A DNA stretch of 64,000 nucleotides from Zygaena filipendulae (Eukaryota > Arthropoda > Insecta > Lepidoptera > Zygaenidae): positions 4,278,001 to 4,342,000 of the forward strand of contig OU015678.1 in the NCBI GenBank assembly GCA_907165275.2. The letters are read 5' to 3'. Both the position numbers and the translations under genes were made by a program. How positions within the stretch are numbered: the stretch's first letter is position 1; each line of letters starts with the position of its first letter. Shown in pieces: positions 25,201 through 37,700 of this stretch. The notes beneath the pieces were generated by a model. The model made no database searches. It saw nothing but the letters and a program-made list of their open reading frames with translations, and was not told where the DNA came from.

Positions 25201-28200
25201 TGCCCCAAAAAAACTTTTAGCGGTCTGTTTTTGTTAGATTTTCTAAAGACAAAAGTCCGTAGTATTTAAATATATTTAGAAAAATTTCCTAACGTGCAAT
25301 CTATATTATTATTAATATTATAAAGTGAAAAGATTTGATTTTTCGTTTGTTTGTTTGTTATGATTTAACTTAATAACTACTGGACCGATTTAAAAATTCT
25401 TTCACCATTAGAAAGCTACATTTTCCCTGAGTAACATAGCCTATATTGTAATCCGGAATTCCCGCGGGAACTCTGAAATTAACGCGGGTGAAACCGTGGA
25501 GCTAGTTATTTAATAAAAAAATTTAAGTTATCGACACTGAAAAAAAAAAACTTAGTAAGTATAGTCGATAGTAGAATACTATCGATTTTTCTTTATGTGT
25601 TTAATATTGAAATTTTTGCTTTCCTGGCTACTGGCGAGTCTCTATAGTGGCTCTATGTATACATTGATGTGTTTCGATGTCGGATTGTGCTATGATGGAT
25701 GTTTGTTGTTGCTCCCGACAGGTGTCGTCTCGGGTGAAGGCGGTCAGTTTCTCGGAGAGCGGAAACTACTTCGTCACGGTCGGCTTCAGGCACGTCAAGT
25801 TCTGGTACCTCGAATACTCCAGGAACGCCAAGGTGGGTGCTGCACGTTGTTTGAACCGATTTAGAAAAAGTAGGACGTGGTCTATGCTTTTTACATCCGG
25901 ATCAAACACTATTTCGAAACTGCTTGACCGATTTGAAAGTTTTTTCAGGTCCCCATGATTTAGATTTAGATTTAGATTCATTTATTTCACATTATCAAAT
26001 TCATAATTACATTTAATTAAACCTTTTCAAAAAAATTAAATGGCGGAAAGACTTCACTGGGCGGGATGCTCGAGCTGTGAGCAGCGTGCTGCAGGTGCCG
26101 AAACATCGCACGGCTGCGTTTCGCGGCAGTTTTAAATATGCGGCCACCAAATGCTGGAACAACTTACCTCCACCTATGCGCGCACTCAAATCAGTTCCTG
26201 TTTTTAAAAAAAAGCTAAAAGAATATCTTCTGTTTCAGCAAAAAACCGAGCTGGATATTGGTGGCCTAGTTATTTAAATAATTTATTTTGTTGTTTTTTT
26301 TTTTTTTCTTTCTCTTCCCCCTTTTCTATATAACACTTATACACAGTATTAGGTATGTATGATGGGTGTGATAATATGTATTCATTATTTTATAGAATTG
26401 CAATAGTGTGTTTATGTGTTTATGTATGTGTTTATGTATTATGTGCTATTTATTATTGATGAGTCAGGATATTATGGTATATTATATTAATTACTTATGT
26501 ATTCTATTTGTTTGATTTGGCGGAGAGACGGGCGGCCGGGTATCGCGCGGGCGCATCTCATTATGGGCTCCGCTGAAAATCAGCGCTGCCGCATTCTATG
26601 CGACAGCATATGCTGAGTCGGTGTCCAGTTTGGCATCGCAACAAATACTTAACATTTTACGTACCTATTTGTATTTTTTTGTATTCCTATTTAAGGTATT
26701 TTGTTGTTGATGCCAAATAAAGTATATGTCTATGTCTATGTCTATGTCTAAATTATAAATTATAATATGTCAAAGGATAAAGTGATCGTCAAAGATTTAA
26801 ATTCCAATACAAGAGAATTACACAATTACGTATACATAATGTCATAAATGTCAAACAATGTCAATTAAAACAAAAAATAAAATAAATTTATGTCAAAATA
26901 AATGGAATATAAAAAAAAAAGAAAAGAAATAAAGCTACATAATGTAGGACTCACAATGTCAAAAAATTAATAAATTCGTTTACCGAATAAAATTCATTTT
27001 CTAACAAAAGATTCTTTAATCGGCGATAAAACGTTTCGTCACCAGTCACGTTCCTCAGATCTGCGGGTAGCCGCTCGTAATAACTCGGACCAATCACACG
27101 CGGGTTTTTTTCAGCAAGTTTTGTCCGGTGAGGAACACTGGCGAGCCGCCCCATGTTCCTAAACGATCGCCCCCCGCACATTCGACGACCAAACCTATCG
27201 ATGTTGCGACGGACATACGATATCACCTCGAACAGATACAGACCGGTCATCGTCATCACGCCGTGTTGCACAAAGACTGACCTACAAGTTTGTCGTGGCT
27301 TTACACCGGCGAGAATTCGAATCGCGCGTTTTTGTAATACAAAGACACGGCCAGAATCAGTCGAGTTCCCCCACAGCATTATACCATACGACATCAGCGA
27401 CTGGAAATGCGCAAAGTACGTTTGCCTCAGTACGGCACTAGAGACTAAGGGGCGCAGCTTACGCAGAGCATATGCAGCACCACCGAGCTTATCACAAAGA
27501 TGTGATATGTGTATGTGCGTTTTCCAGTTGATGTTACTATCGAGTGTGAAGCCAAGAAACCTGCACGACTGGCATACAGGTACTGGGTTGGCTATACTGA
27601 GAGGTTTCTCGACCCCCGTGGCCGTGAAAAGAATTAAATTAGATTTAGATGGATTTAATATAAGACCATTTGCCGTGAACCATGTCTGTAGACGCTCAAA
27701 GGTGACATTTATTTTGACGTTAAGGTCTTCGTATGTCCGTGCGCATACTATGACTGTGGTGTCATCGGCGAATAGCACCACTAAACCATCCCTAATAAAA
27801 TTTGCTAAGTCATTAATAATTGTCAAAAATAGTATATTTCCCAGCGATGAGCCCTGCGGAATTCCGACAGTGACGTTCCCAGCCTGAGATCTGTACTTTT
27901 GACCGCTCGAAGTGATCTCCACCAACTGCTGGCGATTTTCCAAGAAGGACCTAAGCAATCGGCGGGCTTATTTATACCGTAAGCCCATAACTTGTCTAGA
28001 AGGAGATCACTTCGAACAACATCAAAGGCCTTTGTGAGGTCGCAGAATATACCGGCAGTTTTGTACCTATCATCAATACCCGTTAGGATCGAGTCAATTA
28101 CCTGATGGGCAGCCATGGTGGTGGATTTGCCTTTTCTGTAAGCATACTGTCTGTCTGTTAGTAAGTCATTCGTTTCAAGATAATCAATTAAACTGGAGGA

Positions 28201-31200
28201 GATAATCGACTCAATAATTTTTGATACAGCGGGGACAATAGATATTGGCCTATAACTGTCAACCTGGGTCTTATCCCCCTTTCCTTTGTAGACTGGACAC
28301 ACTCTAGTCACTTTGAGTACGTCAGGGTACACACCCATAGAGAACATGGTGTTGATAAGGTTGACCAGTAGATCGGCCAGCACTGGCCATGCGGATATAA
28401 TAATGTTGACAGAAATGTCGTACACGTCCAGTGTACCAGACTTGAATAACATGCTTCTCAACATTTTATCAAGTTTGTCCTTAGATACAACAGGTAATGA
28501 ATAATCGGGCAGATTTGACGTGTTTAAATACTCATTTAAGTAAGTGAGCGCCTCAGTCTTATTAGTTTTCAGTGGGAGCTTAGAAGTTATGTTAAGATAG
28601 TGATGGTTCATATGGTCAGGTATACGATTTGTCGGAACTGTGGCTCCCTCACTAATAATTTCTAGGATCTGCGACTTACTATTGCTGTTGCGTGCTATTT
28701 CGTCGTTTACCAGTTTCCATACCTCTTTTGAGGGGTTTTTTGCGGAACGTAGCCTATTATCATTAAAATTGCGACGGTCTCGCAGGCTAGTTGATTTTAT
28801 CAATTCGGAATAATGTTTAACGCACTTATCAATACTTTGGTCGTAAGGGTATTGGTTTTTCATCAAACAGAAATCATCAAACTTTCTGATATAATTTGAT
28901 AATTCATCACTCTGCCATGGAATACTATTTTTCTTTTTTAATTGTAACCTTCGATATGGGAAATGAATATTAATATAATACGTCAAAATAGAAAATAATT
29001 TATAATCCATGCCTGACCGATATTTAAAAGCTCCGGGTTCGATTCCCGGTGGGGGTGGACTTTATGTTTGTTGTGAAATGGATTATTATTATTATCATAC
29101 TAGCTGATCCCCGCGGTTTCACCCGCGTTAATTTCGGAGTTTCTTCGAGAATTCCTAGACAAAAAATGTCCTCTGTACCCCTGATGTGTGTGTTTGTCAA
29201 ATTTCGTCAAAATCCATTCAGCCGTTTTTGCGTGATTGAGTAACAAACATCCACACTTTCACATTTATAATATTAGTAGGACTAGCTGTCCCCCGCGGTT
29301 TCGCTGGCGTTAATTTCGGAGTTCCCGCGGGAATTCCAGGATAACTATACTTATATACCTTCCCATGGAATCACTCTATCTATTTGTGAAAACCGCATGA
29401 AAATTCTTAAAGTAATTTTTGAGTTTATCGCGAACAGACAGACAGACGCGGAGGAGTACTTTGATTTATACTATGTAGTGAAGGATTATAGATAGTGAAT
29501 AATGTGTGCGTGTGTGTGTGCGTGTGCGCAGATCAAGGAGCCGGTGCCGCTGATGGGCCGCTCGGCGATACTGGGCGAGCAGAAGGACAACGAGTTCTGC
29601 GACGTGGTGTGCGGCCGCGGCGCCAGCGCCGGCAGCACGTACGCCATCACGCGCGGCGGCCTGCTCTGCGAGTTCAACAGCCGCCGGCTGCTCGACAAGT
29701 GGGTCGAGCTGCGGGTCAGTCGCCCCCACCCACACCCCACACCACCACACACTCCGCACACCTGCACCTCTCTCCACACACCCCCACACCCCCACACACC
29801 CCCACACACCTCCACACCCCCCCACACCCCCCCACACCCCCCCACACCCCCCCACACCCCCAAACACATGCACATATCCCCACACACCTCACACACCCTA
29901 CATCATAATTCATACACCTAAAAAGACTAGTGATGTGTCGGATCATTAAAAATGTATATCCGCGGATAGGAATGCGGATAGAAATAAGTGGCGGTGCGCG
30001 TGACCTTGAAACGATAGTTGACGCTACTTGACGCTTTGTGTGATAGGATGTTTCGACTTGTACTGCGTGGATCTCTCTTTTGTTTTGTTTATACAACGTG
30101 TTAATGAATTAACTGAAAACCTGATACACCCCATTTAAAAAAATAAACAATAATATGATTAAAATATATTTTATGTCGGAAAAATTTATACTAAGTTATT
30201 CAACATTAGTTTAGAGGTGACCTATATCTATGAAATTCCAAGCGCTACGTCCGCGGCTACCAGTTTGATTTTTTTTGCTACGGGCGGCGTACGCGCCAAA
30301 TATTGTATTATAACTAATTTAGACATGGGCTAGTAAAAATGAAAAAATATAACCTATATTAAAACATAGTGCGATCGATTCGCTAGTCGATTCTGAGCAA
30401 ACTACTTTCTAGTTTTCAGTTAATTCATTAACACATTGTATATCTGAATGGAATTTAAAAGCTTTATAGAATTTCATCTATGTATTGAAAATTTATAAAG
30501 TAAAAGATCCGTAAAAGATACGTCAAAGTAACGGATACGTTCTTGTGTCTCGGATATCCGCGGAAATGGATACGGGTATCCGGCACATTACTCAAATAAA
30601 CATAGACACAGGTAGTATAATACCTACTATATACCAAGTTTACAATCTATGACCGTTAACTCCGAAATTAACGCGGGCGAAACCGCTGGCAACAGCTAAT
30701 TAATGGCCTCTCTAGCTAATATAATACAGCTCTAGCTAATATTTGTTTATTTATTTATTTATTGGTTTGCCAACAGATTTACATTATAAAATATTCTATA
30801 TAAGCCTAGTGAGTACATTACGTGCCACAATATTATCTGTGCGATGTATGAATTTGGTATCCCCCCCCACTGTCGCAGACCACGTCCGCCAACTGCATGG
30901 CGGTGGGCGCGAGCTACATATTCGTGGGCTGCGCCGAGGGCATCGTGCGCTGCTTCGCGCCCGACTCGCTGCAGTACGTGACCACGCTGCCGCGCACGCA
31001 CTACCTGGGCGTCGACGTGGCGCAGGGCGTCAACATCAGGTCAGTGACCAGCGCCATCGACCGTTACATTGTCAGGTCGGGTCAGTGACCAGCCATCGGT
31101 CACGACATTATAAAAAGAACCGTAAATTCAGTTCAGTGACCCGTCATGGGCCACAACATTATGAAAAGGGCTGTTACTTTGGATGAGTGACCTGCCATCG

Positions 31201-31728
31201 GCCATGACATTATAAAAAGGGGTGTAACATCAGGTCGGTGACCTAACACTATTTCACTGATAAGAAGCTACAATATCCTCGTGACGCGGGTGAAACCGCA
31301 GGGAACAACTAGTCCTACTAATATTATAAATGTGAAAGTGTGGATGTTTGTTACTCAATCACGCAAAAACGGCTGAACGGATTCGGATGAAATTTGGCAT
31401 GCACGTTGTCAGGGGTACGGAGAAGGACATAGGGTACTTCTTATCCCGGAATTCCTGCGGGAACTCTGAAATTACACACAGCTAGTAAATAAATAAATGA
31501 CAATGATGATGACGTTGCTAATGTAACCCCATTTGTCCGTGCGCGCCCCCAGCCACATGTTCAGCCAGCCGGCGCACGCGCGCTACCCGGACGCGGTGGC
31601 GCTCACGTACGACGCGCGCAACCACAAGCTGACGTGCGTGTACAACGACCACAGCCTGTACGTGTGGGACGTGCGCGACATCAAGCGGGTGAGCGGCGAC
31701 ACGCGGCCACACAGCGACAAACGCAAAC

Positions 31729-31783
<55 letters not shown>

Positions 31784-34700
31784 TACACTTATACAAACCA
31801 CGCCTGTACGCGTCTGACGTGCACGACATCAAGCGGGTGAGCGGCGACACGTGACGACACACGCAGGAGATACTACTTTATGTACACAAGACGACAACGG
31901 TTTAACAAGACACATTGCCACCCGCGACAACACGTGGCGACATGCCACGACACAATGCCGCACGCAAAGACACGCGGGCACACACACACACACACGCACG
32001 CACGCACGCACGCATGCAAGTCAAAAAACACCAAGTAATTTGCAATTTTTTTTTCTATGTTGAACATACCTAACTGATTTGTTCTTTATTTTTCTTCAAA
32101 TGGTTCGTCGCAGGTGGGCAAGTCCCACTCGGCGCTGTACCACTCGGCGTGCATATGGGGCGTGGACATGGCGCCCGCCGAGGGCCCGCTGCCGCCCGGT
32201 ACCTTCCTCACGTGCTCCAGCGACGACACGGTGCGCATGTGGCGGCTGCGGCCCGACGGCACCCCCAACATATACAGCAACGTGAGTACACATCATACGC
32301 GCCTATGGCCACGCTCGCGCCCACGCCCACGCTCGCGCCCACGCCCACGCGCGTGGCGGCCGCGGCCCGACGGCACCCCCAACATATGCAGCAACGTGAG
32401 TACACACCACACGCGCCCACGCCCACGCTCGCGCCCACGCCCACGCGCGTGGCGGCTGCGGCCCGACGGCACCCCCAAAATATACAGCAACGTGAGTACA
32501 CACCACACGCGCCCACGCCCATGCCCACGCCCACGCGCGTGGCGACTGCGGCCCGACGGCACCCCCAATATGTACAGCAACGTGAATACACACCACACAC
32601 GACCACGCCCACGCTCGCGCCCACGCCCACGCGCGTTGTGGCTGCGGCCCGGTAGCACCCCCAACATATACAGCAACGTGAGTACACACCACACGCGCCC
32701 ACGCCCACGCTCGCGCCCACGCCCACGCGCGTGGCGGCTGCGGCCCGACGGCACCCCCAACATATACAGCAACGTGAGTACACACCACACGCGCCCACGC
32801 CCACGCTCGCGCCCACGCCCACGCTCGTGCCCATGCCCACGCGTGTGGCGGCTGCGGCCCGACGGCACCCCCAACATATACAGCAACGTGAGTACACACC
32901 ACACGCGTCCACGCCCACGCTCGCGCCCACGCCCACGCGCGTGGCGGCTGCGGCCCGACGGCACCCCCAACATATACAGCAACGTGAGTACACACCACAC
33001 GCGCCCACGCCCACGCTCGCGCCCACGCCCACGCTCGTGCCCATGCCCACGCGTGTGGCGGCTGCGGCCCGACGGCACCCCCAACATATACAGCAACGTG
33101 AGTACACACCACACGCGCCCACGCCCACGCTCGCGCCTACGCCCACGCGCGTGGCGGCTGCGGCCCGACGGCACCCCCAACATATACAGCAACGTGAGTA
33201 CACACCACACGCGCCCACGCCCACGCTCGCGCCCACGCCCACGCGCGTGGCGGCTGCGGCCCGACGGCACCCCCAACATATACAGCAACGTGAGTACACA
33301 CCACACGCGCCCACGCCCACGCTCGCGCCCACGCCCACGCTCGTGCCCATGCCCACGCGTGTGGCGGCTGCGGCCCGACGGCACCCCCAACATATACAGC
33401 AACGTGAGTACACACCACACGCGCCCACGCCCACGCTCGCGCCCACGCCCACGCGCGTGGTGGCTGCGGCCCGACGGCACCCCCAACATATACAGCAACG
33501 TGATACACACCACACGCGACCACGCCCACGCTCGCGCCCACGCCCACGCTCGTGCCCATGCCCACGCGTGTGGCGGCTGCGGCCCGACGGCATCCCCAAC
33601 ATATGCAGCAACGTGAGTACACACCATACACGCCCACGCCCACGCCCACGCTCGCGCCCACGCCCACGCTCGTGCCCACGCCCACGCGTGTGGCGGCTGC
33701 GGCCCGACGGCACCCCCAACATATGCAGCAACGTGAGTACACACCACGCGCCCACGCCCATGCTTGCGCCCACGCCCACGATTGCGCCTACGCCCACGCG
33801 CACGTGATAGCGGCACGACCGCAGTCTTTTGTTTAACATAATCTTTGTTGTATTTTCCAGGAGCTAAGCAAAGTGCTGTACATCGACCCCGAGCTGAAGT
33901 TTCTCAAGGACGTCGACCTCACCGCCACCAACGACAAGGACAAGTCCAAGTCGTACGACGACAAGATCGGTGTCAGGTGAGTGGGGTTTGTACACTAACA
34001 CAACTGGCTGTATCACCGTTCTCTTGACAAAAAGAAACGTCAGGAAAAAAACCAAAAACCAATACCACTAATGGTCAGTTAGCCTTCTTTAGATATTATT
34101 TGTACTTTATAATAATAAATAAATATAGTTTACTAGCTGTGCCCCGCGGTTTCACCCGCGTGAAACGTTTTTATATAACAACTTTCTTCCCGACATCCGA
34201 TTTAAATGAAACAAAGCCTATATGTAGCTCAAGGCTAAGCTTAATCTACCTGTGAAAACCGCATGACGATCCGTTCGGTAGATTCGGAGATTATCGCGAA
34301 CAGACAGACAGACAGAGACAGGAAATAATTTTAAAAACTTTTTTTTTGTGGTTGGTTACTCTTTAACGCATCCTCTCAATTTTTGTTAAAAATATTAAAT
34401 GTACAGAATCGCGGATTCTAAAAATATAGATAGATAGATATACTTTTACCTACTTTGTGACATACCAAATTACAGATCTATCAGCATAATATTACGAGTA
34501 CAATGTGTACAAATTACGCACAAGTACTAATACTAGTACTAGTACAGAGTACGTGTACGTATACGAACATAACTCAAAGTATTGACAGACGTTCCAATTT
34601 GGTTGGATCCAACCAAATTACCGCCGTCGTTGTAACCGTTCCGACATTGCTACAGACGTACCGCCGGTTGGCCATCCAACCGTCATTTGCCTATGCACTG

Positions 34701-37700
34701 AAGAAGTGTATGGACGTCATTATTTATAATAATATTACCTGTATTTGTTTTTACCTACTTTTCGTCAGCGCTCGGCGGCGTTTCGAATGCGACTGAGACA
34801 CATCGGTTGGACCGTTTGCCTCCATACGTACCAATTTGGTTGGACGGTTGGCTTGTCGGGTGCGCCGGCGAGCCGACCACGTCCAATTCGTATTAATAAT
34901 AACTATCATGGACCATACAAAAGGCGGTCTTATCGCTTTACTAGCGATCTTTTCCAGACAACCTTTACTTTAACTTTTTTTAACTGATGATAACTTTTTT
35001 CCCTTAAGTCCTATTTCGATGAAACAAAGCCTATATGTTCGCTCCAGTTACCTTAATCTACTACCGAAAACTGCATAACAACCCGTTTAGTAGACGTGGA
35101 GATTATTGCGAACAGACAGACAGACAGGAAAAAAAAATTAAACTTCTTTTTTGGGCTTGGTTACTCTTCTTTTATCACCCCTCTCAATTTTAGTTAAAAT
35201 ATTCAATGTACAGAATCGTGGATTCTACTCCTTTATTATATAGTATATGTAGATAATGAAGTCCGTACACTTCTTCAGTGCATAGGCAAATGACGGTTGG
35301 ATGGCCAACCGGCGGTACGTCTGTAGCAATGTCGGAACGGTTGGCGCGACGGCGGTAATTTTGTTGGATCCAACCAAATTGGAACGTCTGTTACTAGTTT
35401 TACTGTGGTCGCGGCAGGTGCGTGCGCGTGTCGCCGGACGGGCGGCACGTGGCGTGCGGCGACCGCGGCGGCAACGTGCACGTGCACGCGGCGGCCGGCG
35501 CGCGCGCGCCGCTCGCCACGCTCGAGGCGCACGACGCGGAGGTGCTCTGCCTCGAGTACGCCGAGCGGCCAAGGCTGCTCGCCTCCGCCTCCAGGGACCG
35601 GCTCATACACGTGTTCCACGTCGACAAGGTCGGTGCTGCACTGTCCTTTCACCAAGGGCATGTTCCGTTATTACTGACTGGCTGTTCCCCGCGGTTTCGG
35701 AATTCTTGCGGGAATTCCGGGATAAAAAGTACCGAAGAGCCCTGAAAAGGTGTATGCAAAATTTTGTGGTGATCGATTTAGGACTTAAGGCGTGAAAGCA
35801 TATTAAACTCACTTTCGCAATTATAATATTAGTTAGGATAGGGCACTGTCAGGTATGACGTCAATTCAGTATACTGGCCGTTCCTTTAGCTATGCTGGTA
35901 ACTGTTTAAAACGGAACGCAGTCCAGTATACTGTCATCCATGTCATTGTCATGTCACGCTGTCGAGCACTCATTGACCAATCATTGGACCGAGGTCGATC
36001 AGCGGCGACGATTATGACGTCATACTGTCTACTACGGATACTTCGGCAGTATATTGAAAGTTATAACGGAACGAATTTCTCGTCGCGGCGAGCACTGAGC
36101 CAGTGCTATCCCTGCTGATATTATAAATGCGAAAATTTGGCATAGGTACAACATTTCAGGGGTTTCCAAAACTACCGCGGGTGAAACCGCGGGGAACAGC
36201 TAGTCCGTAATAACGGAACATATAATAAATAAATACCTACCTTAACAGACCGTTATGTAAATAAACCCAAATTTTGAGGCGACCATAAAAGTAAATATAT
36301 AAATACATAGAAAAAACACTTCTATTCTACTCTTAATGTGCACCCCAGGGCTACCAGATCCTGCAGACGCTCGATGAACACTCGTCTTCCATCACCGCGG
36401 TGCGCTTCCTGAGCACGGGCGGCGGCCTGCAGATGGTCTCCTGCGGCGCCGACAAGACGATCCTCTTCCGACAGCTGAGGACTGTGAGTTGTGCCCACTT
36501 GAAACAAGTATTGGTGATGTACGCATGTAGTACACGAGTTTTTAGTGATGTACGTAAAAAGTACAAGAGATCTGAGAAAAATACGCGTGTAGTACAATAG
36601 ATTTGAGTAATGTACGCATGTAATGCGCGGGATTTGAGTGAAATACGTTTGTGATACACGGGATTTGAGTGATGTACGCATGTAGTACACGAGATCTGAG
36701 TAATGTACGCGTGTAGTACAAGAAATCTGAGTAATGTACGCGTGTAGTACAAGAAATCTGAGAAATGTACGCATGTATGCACGGGATTTGAGTGAAATAA
36801 GCTTGTAAGTTGTAATGTACGAGATTTTTGTGATGTACGCATGTAGTACACGAGATCTGAGTAATGTACGCGTGTGGTGCGCGGGATTTGAGTGAAATAC
36901 GCTTGTAATGTACGAGATTTTTGTGATGTACGCACGTAGTACACGAAATTTGAGTAATGTACGCGTATAGTACGCGAGAATTGAGTGATGTACGCGTGTA
37001 GTACACGATATTTGAGGGATGTACTGTCATTTCACAGTCGTTCAGTGTAATTGTACAGTCGTGTTCGGAATTCCAGACCCAAGACGGCGGCTACCAGTTC
37101 GCCCGCGGCCAGAACGTGTCTGGGCGGACGACGCTGTACGACATGGAGGTGGACGCGGGCGGCAGGCACATACTCACCGCTTGCCAGGTCGGTTGCACAC
37201 TATCGAGCGCGTATTTACAAACGCTATTCTAGAGATGGTCGCCTCTCGAGATGTCTGTCATCTACAAACCGGACTAAAAAAAAAAATTCTGTCAACTAGC
37301 CCATTTGTGTAATGTCTTTCTTCTTTCGCAAATAAAGCATTTAGCTAGTTTCAAGTAAAAGTAAGTAAAATTAATGTATTTTCTATTAAAATGCCTCGTT
37401 GTACGGTTTGAAATTGCAAGCCGCGTTATGAAAATAATCGACGGAACCGCCATCTTTGATTCCCGCCAAAAACCTCGTCTGTCTGTCTCTGTATATTATT
37501 TTATACAACGTGGTTCCGCTCGCGCCGCAGGACCGCAACGTGCGCGTGTACAGCGCGGCGCACGGCCGCCACACCAAGACGTTCCGCGGCACCACCGCCG
37601 AGGACGGCACTCTCATCAAGGTATGCATGCACTCACCTACAACCCACATGACATGCGTCAAACACGAATATAGAACTTCAATCATACCTACAATGAAACG

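Larger units (their letters stand above)
25960..29010 (-). mobile_element. Non-LTR retrotransposon (LINE), 5'-truncated and interrupted
   Basis: Minus-strand LINE whose RT coding region is at 26951-29010. Its 3' UTR appears to continue past an inserted LINE fragment (26041-26757) to a tail of (AAATCT)n at about 25965-25985. The endonuclease domain is missing at the 5' side, where a SINE fragment abuts (29012). Clade not assigned; the RT resembles CR1/jockey-type enzymes. Confidence 0.75.

Noticed and set aside
27153..27887. A 244-codon plus-strand ORF
   Set aside because: It lies antisense to the LINE reverse transcriptase, whose motifs are clear.
30741..31186. 147-codon ORF overlapping exon 7
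   Set aside because: It reads exon 7 in the wrong frame; the frame that links to exons 6 and 8 gives the conserved WD40 sequence.
32208..33839. Long antisense frames (543, 507, 269 codons) and a second sense frame over the exon 9 array
   Set aside because: The hexamer-based repeat lacks stop codons in most frames, so open frames on both strands are compositional.
36322..37030. Three antisense frames of 150-197 codons over intron 12
   Set aside because: They translate the minisatellite and run into exon 12 antisense; repetitive residues only.
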